Assembly (NCBI GenBank): GCA_947174175.1
Contig: CAMWHW010000006.1
Location: 1 to 13,147, forward strand
Reading direction: 5' to 3'
Length of the DNA: 13,147 nt
Source of the DNA: an uncultured Clostridia bacterium
GTDB taxonomy: Bacteria > Bacillota > Clostridia > Christensenellales > Borkfalkiaceae
Part shown: positions 1-5,719 of the stretch, one piece after another
Layout: the number at the start of each line of letters is the position of its first letter
Position numbering within the stretch: the first letter of the stretch is position 1
Made by a program: the position numbers and the translations under genes
The notes under the pieces: generated by a model
Seen by the model: the letters and a program-made list of their open reading frames with translations, nothing else
Told to the model about the DNA's origin: nothing
Databases searched by the model: none

Positions 1-14
1 TATATATACCTCCA

Positions 15-30
15 TGTGTGTGTGTGTGTG
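15..30. repeat. (TG)8 dinucleotide tract upstream of dnaN
   Basis: Eight uninterrupted TG units lie 70 bases before the dnaN start, followed by an A/T-rich stretch up to base 80. Long dinucleotide tracts are uncommon in bacterial chromosomes and prone to slippage. No function is visible. The tract is close to the window edge, so whether it belongs to an upstream leader or to origin DNA cannot be seen. Confidence 0.9.
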
Positions 31-99
31 TAATTAAAAAAATAATAAATATATTACAAATAAACAACGAAAGAAAGAGAAAAAGCGAGGAAATGAGTT

Positions 100-1206
100 A
101 TGAAAATTATTTGTGAAGGTATTGATTTATCCGAGGCCGTGCTGAAAGTTATTAAAGCCTGCGCTTCCAGAACGACAGTTCCCGTAATGGAGTGCATAAA
201 GATTGCGGCTAAAAACGATACGATTACTCTCACCGCGACGGACGGAGAGATTGCTATACAGAAAAAGATAAAGGCGGAAGTGTGCGAGGAAGGCGAAATC
301 TGCGTTCCCGGCAAATTCTTTTCCGACTTTATAAAGAAGCTTGAAGGAGTGCAGATAACCTTAAACGCAACGGGCAGCAAGATGGATATCATCTACGCCG
401 ACAGCCAGACTTCCATGCAGGTGCTTTCGGCGGACGACTTCCCCAAGGTGGATACCGAAGTAAACGAAAATTCGGTAGTTTTAAAAACTTCCGAACTGAA
501 AAGACTTATTTCCTCCACGTCGTTCTGCTGCGCAACCGACGATTCGCGCCCCATTTTAAAGGGCTGCCAGATAGTGGTTACGGGCAAGGACGTCTGCGTG
601 ACCGCTCTCGATGGGTTCCGTCTTGCAACCGCAAACGGACAAGTTGTTTCGTCGACGGGCGATCTTGAAATAATCTGCCCTTCCAGAACGCTGAACGAAA
701 TTGAAAAAATGCTGCCCGCGGACGACGGCGAAACCGAGCTTAAAATAGAGAGAGGTATTCTTTTAATCTGCGTCGACGACACGGTGCTGACTTCCTGCCT
801 TTACAACGGCGACTTTATTAAAAAGGACAATATCATTCCCAAGACTTATCTCACCACGGTGACCGTAAAGAAGGACCTTTTAAAAGCTTCCATCGACCGC
901 GCGGCGATTCTGGTAAGGGGCGACAGAAACAGTTTAATAATTATGGACGTCTGCCAGGGAAAGATTGAAATTTCGTCCAATTCCGAAATAGGCAACGTAA
1001 ACGAGCCGGTTAAGGCGGACGTCGACGGCAAGGATCTGAGAATCGCAATGAATTCCAAATTCATTTCCGACGCCATCGGCGCGCTGGACGAGGAGGACGT
1101 CGTTTTATCCTTCAACAATCAGGTTCAGCCGTTTATTTGCGAAAATAAACAAAGCAAGGATGTTCTGTACTTAATTTTGCCCGTCAGAACCACCAATAAC
1201 GCTTGA
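100..1206 (+). CDS. dnaN: DNA polymerase III subunit beta (sliding clamp)
   Basis: A 368-aa protein, the usual length of the bacterial beta clamp. The clamp forms a ring dimer around DNA and tethers polymerase III and other replication and repair proteins. The sequence shows the expected three repeated clamp domains (roughly residues 1-120, 125-245, 246-368), starting MKIICEGIDLSEAVLKVIKA and ending with the family's C-terminal LILPVR-type signature, which forms part of the partner-binding groove. The ATG at 100 is preceded by GAGGA (87-91) with 8 bases of spacing; an ATG at 93 is out of frame and stops after seven codons. No recF follows; rpmH comes next in the same direction after 124 bases. 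The gene upstream, normally dnaA, lies outside the window. Confidence 0.97.
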   Translation: MKIICEGIDLSEAVLKVIKACASRTTVPVMECIKIAAKNDTITLTATDGEIAIQKKIKAEVCEEGEICVPGKFFSDFIKKLEGVQITLNATGSKMDIIYADSQTSMQVLSADDFPKVDTEVNENSVVLKTSELKRLISSTSFCCATDDSRPILKGCQIVVTGKDVCVTALDGFRLATANGQVVSSTGDLEIICPSRTLNEIEKMLPADDGETELKIERGILLICVDDTVLTSCLYNGDFIKKDNIIPKTYLTTVTVKKDLLKASIDRAAILVRGDRNSLIIMDVCQGKIEISSNSEIGNVNEPVKADVDGKDLRIAMNSKFISDAIGALDEEDVVLSFNNQVQPFICENKQSKDVLYLILPVRTTNNA

Positions 1207-1231
1207 CTTAACCTTTAAAAAAATTATACAA

Positions 1232-1277
1232 TACGGTGTGTCACCGTAGCCAAATTCTTTAATTGCTTGCGCTACGG
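1232..1277 (+). other. two mutually exclusive hairpins between dnaN and rpmH
   Basis: A perfect 7-bp hairpin (TACGGTG, loop TGT, CACCGTA; 1232-1248) shares bases with a second possible 7-bp stem, CCGTAGC (1244-1250) with GCTACGG (1271-1277). The two cannot form together. Neither is followed by a T-run, so this is not a standard terminator. It could act as an mRNA processing or attenuation structure in front of rpmH, but nothing else supports that. Confidence 0.4.
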
Positions 1278-1290
1278 CTGGCATTATAAC
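1263..1290 (+). promoter_or_regulatory. candidate promoter for rpmH-rnpA-yidD-yidC-jag
   Basis: TTGCTT (1263-1268), 16 bases, then TATAAC (1285-1290), placed 40 bases before the rpmH start. The match is moderate. The -35 to -10 spacer contains the GCTACGG arm of the hairpin described at 1232-1277. Confidence 0.35.
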
Positions 1291-1330
1291 TACAAAACGT
1301 AAAATAATAAACCTAATATGGAGTAAAAAA

Positions 1331-1465
1331 ATGAAAAGAACTTATCAGCCTAAAAAGAGACAGAGAAGTAAGGTACACGGATTCAGAAAGAGAATGGCTT
1401 CCACCGCGGGAAGAAAGGTGTTGAAGAGAAGAAGAAATAAGGGCAGAAAGAAGCTCAGCGCATAA
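1331..1465 (+). CDS. rpmH: 50S ribosomal protein bL34
   Basis: A 44-aa, extremely basic protein beginning [18 protein letters not shown] and ending in KGRKKLSA, the near-invariant bL34 sequence and length. It is a structural protein of the large ribosomal subunit that binds 23S rRNA. GGAG (1320-1323) lies 7 bases before the ATG. It heads the conserved rpmH-rnpA-yidD-yidC-jag cluster. The stop codon TAA overlaps the AAGGAG (1464-1469) that serves the small ORF behind it. Confidence 0.98.
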   Translation: MKRTYQPKKRQRSKVHGFRKRMASTAGRKVLKRRRNKGRKKLSA

Positions 1466-1470
1466 GGAGC

Positions 1471-1536
1471 ATGGCAGTGAGCCACCGCAGGCAAGAGAAC
1501 TTGTCAGCAGCAAAGCGTAAGTTATTAAGTAAATGA
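1471..1536 (+). CDS. putative 19-21 aa mini-ORF, translationally coupled to rnpA
   Basis: A short reading frame fills the gap between rpmH and rnpA. AAGGAG (1464-1469) stands 1 base before an ATG (1471) and 7 bases before an in-frame GTG (1477); the GTG has the better spacing and would give the basic peptide MSHRRQENLSAAKRKLLSK. Its stop TGA (1534-1536) overlaps the rnpA start as ATGA. The rnpA start itself has no convincing ribosome binding site, so ribosomes finishing this frame may re-initiate on rnpA. I do not recognise the peptide. It may have no role beyond coupling, or be a chance frame. Confidence 0.45.
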   Translation: MAVSHRRQENLSAAKRKLLSK

Positions 1537-1853
1537 AGTACCAGCGGCTCAAAAAAAACGCAGACTTCCAGAAGCTGTTCAAAAAGGGTAAAAGGGTATT
1601 TTCCCGCACGCTTACCGTAATCTATTCGCCTGCAAAGGAAAAGACGGTTATGGGCATTGCCCTTTCCAAAAAGCACGGCAAGGCGGTTAAACGCAACCGC
1701 ATAAAAAGGCTTATAAGGGCGGCGTTTTCCAACAATTTCGAAAAGCTTAACGGCGTTTATTCCATGGTCGTGCTTCCCAAGATTTGCGAAGAGTACGACT
1801 ATGCGGAAATCGAAAAGAGTCTTATAAACTGCTTTCGGAGAATGGAAGCGTGA
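1533..1853 (+). CDS. rnpA: ribonuclease P protein component
   Basis: A 106-aa basic protein, typical for the family. It binds the RNase P RNA and helps remove the 5' leader from precursor tRNAs. Visible features are the N-terminal RLKKNADFQKLFKKGKR, the conserved RNR helix region SKKHGKAVKRNRIKRLIRAA (residues 45-64) and a typical C-terminal EIEKSLINCFRR. The start at 1533 is fixed by an in-frame TAA directly before it (1530-1532). No Shine-Dalgarno sequence stands at the usual distance; the start overlaps the stop of the mini-ORF at 1471-1536. The end overlaps the start of yidD (GTGA). Confidence 0.96.
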   Translation: MKYQRLKKNADFQKLFKKGKRVFSRTLTVIYSPAKEKTVMGIALSKKHGKAVKRNRIKRLIRAAFSNNFEKLNGVYSMVVLPKICEEYDYAEIEKSLINCFRRMEA

Positions 1854-2140
1854 AAGCGCGTTGGCTGTTTTCGTACACGCGCTTTGCAATTTTCAAGCCG
1901 TGGCTGTGGGCAAAGATTATTGGCATGCACGCAATAGTTTTCTATCAGAACAACCTTTCGCGGCATACCTGCCTTTACGAGCCCACGTGTTCGGAATACA
2001 CTCTCCGTTGCCTGAATAATCACGGCTTTATAATAGGGGTGCTTTTGGGCGCGTGGCGGCTTTTAAGGTGCAATCCCTTCTCCAAGGGCGGCTTCGACCC
2101 CGCCCCCGAAAATCATTTTAAGGTAAAATGGGTGTATTGA
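1850..2140 (+). CDS. yidD: membrane protein insertion efficiency factor YidD
   Basis: A 96-aa small protein of the YidD family, thought to sit at the inner face of the membrane and assist YidC-dependent insertion. The signature is clear: PTCSEY (residues 45-50), LLRCNPF (71-77) and GGFDPAP (80-86), preceded by an amphipathic stretch ending in FYQNNLS. I chose the GTG at 1850, whose bases overlap the rnpA stop (GTGA) and which has GGAG (1837-1840) 9 bases upstream. A longer frame from an ATG at 1784 would lie within rnpA and add 22 residues without family resemblance. The N-terminus is about 20 residues longer than in many homologues, so ATG 1922 remains possible. Confidence 0.92.
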   Translation: MKARWLFSYTRFAIFKPWLWAKIIGMHAIVFYQNNLSRHTCLYEPTCSEYTLRCLNNHGFIIGVLLGAWRLLRCNPFSKGGFDPAPENHFKVKWVY

Positions 2141-2160
2141 CGCCCGTTGAAATTTAGTTA

Positions 2161-3534
2161 ATGTTTAATTTATTGACAGACAGCGGTACTCTGGGCTACG
2201 GCGTAAAGACTATCGCGGACATCAATCTGAACTGGATTGGTCAATTGATAAGAATTCTTATCGAGGGAATAGGCATAGTCGGTGTGGGCATTATCGTGTT
2301 CACGCTCATCTTAAAGTCTATCGTTCTGCCTCTCGATATCTATTCCCGAATAAAGGGCAAAAAGCAGGCGCTCATTATGGAGCGTATGCGCCCGCAGATG
2401 GAAAAGCTTCAAAAGCAGTATGCCAACGACAAGAGCATGTATAACCAAAAGGTTATGGAGCTGCAAAAGAAGAGCGGTTATTCCATGTTCGGCGCGTGCC
2501 TGCCCATCATAGTTTCGCTCGTAATATTCATTATCGTCTTCAACGCGTTCTCGACATATTCGCAGTACGCAAACCTGCGCAACTACAACGATATGGTAAA
2601 CGTCTATAACGGAGTGGTGCAGACGTACGTCATCAACGACGAGAATCCCGACGGCTTTTTGCACGAAGTGCAGATTGACGAGGACACCGTAGACTATTCC
2701 GTGGACTATTCCAAATTTACCGCGCACTACAACAAGGTCAAGGGTGCGGCGGACTCCAACTGGCAGGTGCAGGACGAGAACGGCGTGTTCTTATCGCTTG
2801 CGCGCGAATACAAGGCGGCGCACACCGGTTACGAGGGCAATTTCGATATCAACGTAGTCAACCTCACCGACCACGGCGAGCTTACGACTACTGCCGTTTC
2901 CGTAAGAAACAATCTGGTCAGCTATTACCTGGAAGGTCCCGCCGCGGAGGAAGTAAAGCTCTTCTACGAGGGAAAGAACGACAGCTACAAGGAAGGTCAC
3001 AACAATAGCTTTTTGTGGGTAAAAAACCTTTGGTACCCCGATTCCACGCTCAATAAGGAGCTTCCCGATTTCGCCAAGTTCAAATCGACCGTATCCAAGG
3101 CGCACATAGGCGACGACTACGCGGAGTCCTACGAAAAGGTAACCGCGGCGCTGTCCGCGCAGAAGGGGCGCTATAACGGTTATTTCGTGCTCATCGTGCT
3201 GTCCATCGGCTTAATGCTGTTGCAGCAGTGGATATCCATGCGCGCAAACAAGTCGGTTAACGAGCTGGGCACGGTAGACGGTTCGGGTGCAAAGACAAAC
3301 AAATGGATGCTGATAATGATGCCCATAATCTACGGCGTCGTATCGTTCTTCTATTCGGCGTCCTTCTCCATATACATGATTACGAATACGCTGTACGGCT
3401 TGATTACCATGCTTATCATAAACAAGGCGGTGGACGTCTGGTTCAAGAGAAAGGAAGCAAGGGGAGAGCTGGACGAATATTTAAGCAAGCAGGCTAAGCG
3501 CCGCAACGGCAGAAAAGTAAAAAAAGTAAGGTAA
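2161..3534 (+). CDS. yidC: YidC/Oxa1/SpoIIIJ-type membrane protein insertase with a large extracytoplasmic insert
   Basis: A 457-aa polytopic membrane protein that inserts and folds membrane proteins. First membrane helix about residues 37-58, with Lys52 at the place of the conserved groove arginine; then a charged cytoplasmic hairpin (65-105), helix 2 (110-132), helix 3 (340-358), helices 4-5 (382-422) and a basic tail (429-457). The common Gram-positive form is 250-290 aa. The extra length lies mainly between helix 2 and the recognisable SFLWVKNLWYPD motif (283-294): about 145 added residues, acidic and soluble-looking, presumably outside the membrane. No signal peptide lipobox is seen. It starts 20 bases after yidD with no strong ribosome binding site; an in-frame TAG at 2155 excludes longer forms. 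Confidence 0.95.
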   Translation: MFNLLTDSGTLGYGVKTIADINLNWIGQLIRILIEGIGIVGVGIIVFTLILKSIVLPLDIYSRIKGKKQALIMERMRPQMEKLQKQYANDKSMYNQKVMELQKKSGYSMFGACLPIIVSLVIFIIVFNAFSTYSQYANLRNYNDMVNVYNGVVQTYVINDENPDGFLHEVQIDEDTVDYSVDYSKFTAHYNKVKGAADSNWQVQDENGVFLSLAREYKAAHTGYEGNFDINVVNLTDHGELTTTAVSVRNNLVSYYLEGPAAEEVKLFYEGKNDSYKEGHNNSFLWVKNLWYPDSTLNKELPDFAKFKSTVSKAHIGDDYAESYEKVTAALSAQKGRYNGYFVLIVLSIGLMLLQQWISMRANKSVNELGTVDGSGAKTNKWMLIMMPIIYGVVSFFYSASFSIYMITNTLYGLITMLIINKAVDVWFKRKEARGELDEYLSKQAKRRNGRKVKKVR

Positions 3535-3546
3535 CGAGGAAGCATG

Positions 3547-4377
3547 ATGGACGAAACGAACGTATTTACCGGTAAGACCGTGGAAGAAGCGGTGCAGGCC
3601 GGCTTGGACGCGCTTAATCTTAAAAGAGAGCAGGCCGAAATAACAATTCTCGAAGAGGGAAAAAAGAAGCTTATAGGCGGCGTAAAGGCAAAGGTTAAGG
3701 TTACCAAAAGGAGTTCGGACGGCGGCAGAGCGGTTGAATTTATCGACGGACTGACCGAAATACTGGGACTGAACGCCAAGAGCGAGCTGGTTTACGACGG
3801 CGAAAAGGTAGTTATAAATATCACTTCCGCCGAATCGAGCAGAATAATAGGGCGCCGCGGCGAAGTTCTGGACGCTATCCAGACCATGGCGAGCGCGGTT
3901 GCGAATATCGGCAGGGACGAGTACAAGAGGGTAGTCGTAGACTGCGAAGATTACAGAGCAAGCAGAGAAAAGACTTTGACGGAGCTTGCCGAAAGACTTG
4001 CCAAAAAGGCGGTCGACAAGCAGAGAAGGGTTACGCTGGAACCCATGAACCCCTACGAAAGGCGCATAATTCATTCCGCGCTTGCAAACAGCGAGGAAGT
4101 TAAAACCATTTCCAGCGGCAAGGAACCCGCAAGGTTCGTAGTTATAGTACCCAACAACGAAAAGCCTTACGAAGGACGTGAAGGACGCAGAGAGCGTTCT
4201 TTCGGCGACCGTGACCGCCGCGACAGAGGCGGAAGAGGCAGAGACCGCCGTGACGGAAAGCCCCGCGAAGGCAGGGGCGGCGCACCCCGTTCGGGCGGCG
4301 GCAAGGGCGGCAAGCGCGAAATTCATTTCGGCACGTTCCTTGGCAACAGCGGCAACTCCGGCGACGACAACGATTAA
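3547..4377 (+). CDS. jag: Jag/KhpB RNA-binding protein with an Arg/Gly-rich tail
   Basis: A 276-aa RNA-binding protein. Jag_N domain (residues 1-52, ending KKLIGGVKAKVKV), KH domain (about 78-155) with GxxG loop GRRG (102-105), then an R3H domain with RRIIHSAL (172-179) up to about 203. KhpB proteins in Gram-positive bacteria bind RNA with KhpA and affect cell division. The family is usually about 200-210 aa; here residues 208-276 add a tail rich in Arg, Gly and Asp (RDRRDRGGRGRDRRDG and GGGKGGK) ending in an acidic DDND. Two ATGs stand at 3544 and 3547; GAGGA (3536-3540) is 3 bases before the first and 6 before the second, so 3547 is preferred. Co-transcribed with yidC, 12 bases apart. Confidence 0.95.
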   Translation: MDETNVFTGKTVEEAVQAGLDALNLKREQAEITILEEGKKKLIGGVKAKVKVTKRSSDGGRAVEFIDGLTEILGLNAKSELVYDGEKVVINITSAESSRIIGRRGEVLDAIQTMASAVANIGRDEYKRVVVDCEDYRASREKTLTELAERLAKKAVDKQRRVTLEPMNPYERRIIHSALANSEEVKTISSGKEPARFVVIVPNNEKPYEGREGRRERSFGDRDRRDRGGRGRDRRDGKPREGRGGAPRSGGGKGGKREIHFGTFLGNSGNSGDDND

Positions 4378-4383
4378 CTGAAA

Positions 4384-4398
4384 AAACGCGTCGCGTTT
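4384..4398 (+). terminator. weak hairpin after jag
   Basis: AAACGC-GTC-GCGTTT, a perfect 6-bp stem starting 7 bases after the jag stop codon. It has A residues before and only TTTA after it, so it would be a weak terminator or an mRNA 3'-end structure. Confidence 0.35.
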
Positions 4399-4418
4399 AC
4401 AAATAACTTCAATAGCAA

Positions 4419-4453
4419 TCAACAAAAAGATTTCGTAGAAAGATTTTTGTTGA
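4419..4453 (+). other. long hairpin with tandem GA mismatches, in the queT leader
   Basis: A 10-bp stem (4419-4428 with 4444-4453) encloses opposed GA/GA dinucleotides (4429-4430 and 4442-4443) and then a 4-bp stem TTTC/GAAA (4431-4434 with 4438-4441) with a GTA loop. Tandem G-A pairs are typical of structured RNA. It may be part of the RNA upstream of the preQ1 riboswitch or the 3' end of the jag transcript. Confidence 0.5.
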
Positions 4454-4500
4454 AGAGGAGCTGCAACGGAGCAAAGTTGCGGTTTGCGGTAAAGATTTAT

Positions 4501-4539
4501 CGTCGCCGCAAATCGCATAGAGCGAAGTTTGCGGCGACG
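4501..4539 (+). other. 16-bp hairpin directly upstream of the preQ1 aptamer
   Basis: CGTCGCCGCAAA (4501-4512) is the exact reverse complement of TTTGCGGCGACG (4528-4539). The inner TCGC/GCGA (4513-4516 with 4522-4525) extends it, with a 2-base bulge and an ATAGA loop. It ends one base before the aptamer. A second TTTGCGG (4483-4489) could compete for CCGCAAA (4506-4512), giving an alternative fold. No T-run follows, so it is not a normal terminator. Confidence 0.55.
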
Positions 4540-4540
4540 A

Positions 4541-4580
4541 GGTAGGTTTTCGGCTCAACACTACCACATAAAAAAACCGA
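4541..4580 (+). promoter_or_regulatory. class I preQ1 riboswitch aptamer
   Basis: P1 is GGTAG (4541-4545) with CTACC (4561-4565). The loop carries TCGG (4550-4553), which pairs as the P2 pseudoknot with CCGA (4577-4580) at the end of an A-rich tail (4566-4576). The C at 4554, right after the P2 5' strand, is in the place of the cytosine that recognises preQ1, followed by TCAACA, like the TACACC of known examples. This arrangement (short hairpin, A-rich tail, H-type pseudoknot) defines preQ1-I. It stands in front of queT, a known target of this RNA family. The match was judged by eye, not by a covariance model. Confidence 0.85.
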
Positions 4581-4613
4581 GGAGAAACGCATAAATTAAA
4601 ATGCGGAGCGGTT
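4575..4613 (+). promoter_or_regulatory. possible antiterminator of the queT riboswitch
   Basis: AACCG (4575-4579) can pair with CGGTT (4609-4613) and CGC (4588-4590) with GCG (4603-4605). The first arm overlaps the P2 strand of the aptamer and the second overlaps the 5' arm of the terminator, so this fold would exclude both. That is the logic of an OFF switch: preQ1 bound, P2 formed, antiterminator lost, terminator formed. Confidence 0.45.
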
Positions 4614-4638
4614 ATATTTATTGCCGCTCCGCTTTTTT
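4598..4638 (+). terminator. intrinsic terminator between the preQ1 aptamer and queT
   Basis: GCGGAGCGG (4603-4611) and CCGCTCCGC (4624-4632) form a perfect 9-bp stem with a 12-base loop, followed by six T (4633-4638). It lies downstream of the aptamer and upstream of the preferred queT start, as expected for a transcription-terminating riboswitch. Confidence 0.88.
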
Positions 4639-4663
4639 AAAGCCGTTATGCGTAAAAAGAACA

Positions 4664-5248
4664 ATGAACAGAGGAAGAATTTCCACGATCATGATTTGCC
4701 GCGCGGGCATCTTTGCCGCGCTGTACGTCGCACTTACCATGCCTTTCGGCGAACTCGCTTTCGGACCTTTTCAGATAAGACCTTCCGAAGCGCTTACCAT
4801 CCTGCCGCTCTTCTATGCGGAGGCGATTCCCGGGCTGTACGTCGGCTGTATACTTGCCAATCTGCTTTCGCAGTACGGCGTGTACGACATACTGCTTGGC
4901 TCGCTTGCAACGCTGCTTGCGGCGTGCTGCACCTACGCGGTCGGCAGACTGTTTAAAAAGTCGGTACTCAGGGTGATTATCGGCGGTATTTTCCCCGTGC
5001 TGTTCAACGCGTTTATCGTGCCCGCGGTAATGATACTGGGCGGACTGCCCGTAGCGTATTGGTACCAGGTTTTGTCCTTCCTGCTTACCGAAAGCGTATG
5101 GGTGTACGCGCTGGGCTTCCCGCTGTACTACACGCTTGCCGCGCTTATTAAAAGGAACGTAAAGGGCACGACTCCCTATACGCTTAAAGACTTAAAAGCG
5201 GCGGGCAAAGTCAAGAGCAAAGCGGACGCTGCCGAAGGTGCGGAGTAG
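4664..5248 (+). CDS. queT: QueT-family queuosine precursor transporter
   Basis: A 194-aa hydrophobic protein of the QueT family, taken to be the substrate-binding membrane (S) component of an ECF-type transporter for a queuosine precursor such as preQ1. Family-like segments are QIRPSEALTILPLFY (residues 37-51), GLYVGCILANLL (57-68), DILLGSLATL (75-84) and ESVWVYALGFPLYY (143-156), within five to six membrane helices; the tail is charged. I chose the ATG at 4664 because the longer frame from ATG 4601 would run through the terminator hairpin and add 21 atypical residues. The ribosome binding site is weak (AAAAAGAAC), and ATG 4691 is an alternative. Control by the preQ1 riboswitch at 4541-4580 supports the substrate. 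Confidence 0.9.
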   Translation: MNRGRISTIMICRAGIFAALYVALTMPFGELAFGPFQIRPSEALTILPLFYAEAIPGLYVGCILANLLSQYGVYDILLGSLATLLAACCTYAVGRLFKKSVLRVIIGGIFPVLFNAFIVPAVMILGGLPVAYWYQVLSFLLTESVWVYALGFPLYYTLAALIKRNVKGTTPYTLKDLKAAGKVKSKADAAEGAE

Positions 5249-5271
5249 GCGAAAAAGGGCGAATTATAGCT

Positions 5272-5287
5272 AAAATATTAATATTTT
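5272..5287. repeat. 16-bp AT palindrome
   Basis: AAAATATTAATATTTT is a perfect palindrome, 54 bases upstream of the -35 box of the promoter at 5341-5369. It could be a regulator site for the XRE gene that follows, or simply AT-rich intergenic sequence. Confidence 0.3.
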
Positions 5288-5340
5288 GTAAAAATTATAT
5301 ATTTTGGGAATAATTTCATACAAATTTCGACAAAAAACGC

Positions 5341-5369
5341 TTGAAAAAATATTGACAGTACTTTATAAT
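5341..5369 (+). promoter_or_regulatory. sigma-A promoter of the solo XRE gene
   Basis: TTGAAA (5341-5346), 17 bases, TATAAT (5364-5369), 35 bases before the ATG at 5405. The TTGACA at 5352-5357 looks better by itself but has no -10 at a usable distance. Confidence 0.75.
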
Positions 5370-5404
5370 ATACTCACTTAAAATACGATAATCGGAGAAA
5401 AATT

Positions 5405-5656
5405 ATGACAATCACAGAAGCAGTTGCGCACCGTTTAGGCGGAATACTTAAAGAGCGCGGAATGAAGAAAAAGACTTTGGGCAAGCTGCCCGGAGTAAGA
5501 CCTCAGAGCATAAGCAATATTTTCCGCAGCAAGAGCGTTGCGGGCATCAGCATGACCACGCTGTACAGAATTTGCCGTGCGCTGGAAATGACCATGTCCG
5601 AATTCCTTAACGACCCCGTGTTCGATAACATCGAACTTCCCAACGACGACATTTAA
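5405..5656 (+). CDS. small XRE/Cro-C1-type transcriptional regulator
   Basis: An 83-aa DNA-binding protein made almost entirely of one helix-turn-helix domain: helices around residues 5-18, KKTLGKLPGVRPQSISNIFR (22-41) as the helix-turn-helix pair, and TTLYRICRALEMTMSEFLND (52-71) as the closing helices typical of Cro/C1 domains. The last twelve residues are acidic. GGAG (5394-5397) stands 7 bases before the ATG. It has its own promoter and is followed by a convergent gene, so it is a single-gene unit. The target is unknown; the AT palindrome at 5272-5287 or its own promoter could be sites. No linked toxin, phage or integrase gene is visible. Confidence 0.85.
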   Translation: MTITEAVAHRLGGILKERGMKKKTLGKLPGVRPQSISNIFRSKSVAGISMTTLYRICRALEMTMSEFLNDPVFDNIELPNDDI

Positions 5657-5676
5657 TCTAGTTTTGTTTCCTTTTT

Positions 5677-5717
5677 AAAAACGAAAGCCGCCGCGCAGTT
5701 ATGCGCGGCGGCTTTCG
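5677..5717 (-). terminator. strong terminator of the 69-aa XRE gene
   Basis: A perfect 16-bp stem (5682-5697 with 5702-5717) with a 4-base loop. On the minus strand it is followed by five T (complement of A 5677-5681), then A residues, and it starts right after the stop codon of the minus-strand gene. On the plus strand only ATTAAT follows, so it would stop the solo XRE gene less well. Confidence 0.88.
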
Positions 5718-5719
5718 CA

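Noticed and set aside
1784..1849. An N-terminal extension of YidD from the ATG at 1784.
   Set aside because: It overlaps rnpA by about 70 bases and the added residues do not resemble YidD; the GTG at 1850 is in the normal coupled position.
4178..4381. A 67-codon Ala/Thr-rich frame within the end of jag.
   Set aside because: It is an alternative frame of the Arg/Gly-rich tail and has no start signal of its own.
3481..4518. A 345-codon open frame on the minus strand.
   Set aside because: It is antisense to jag and the end of yidC, both of which are clear genes; its composition is that of a mirror frame.
5352..5380. TTGACA at 5352-5357 as the -35 box of the solo XRE gene.
   Set aside because: No acceptable -10 box lies 16-18 bases downstream, while TTGAAA at 5341 has TATAAT at exactly 17 bases.
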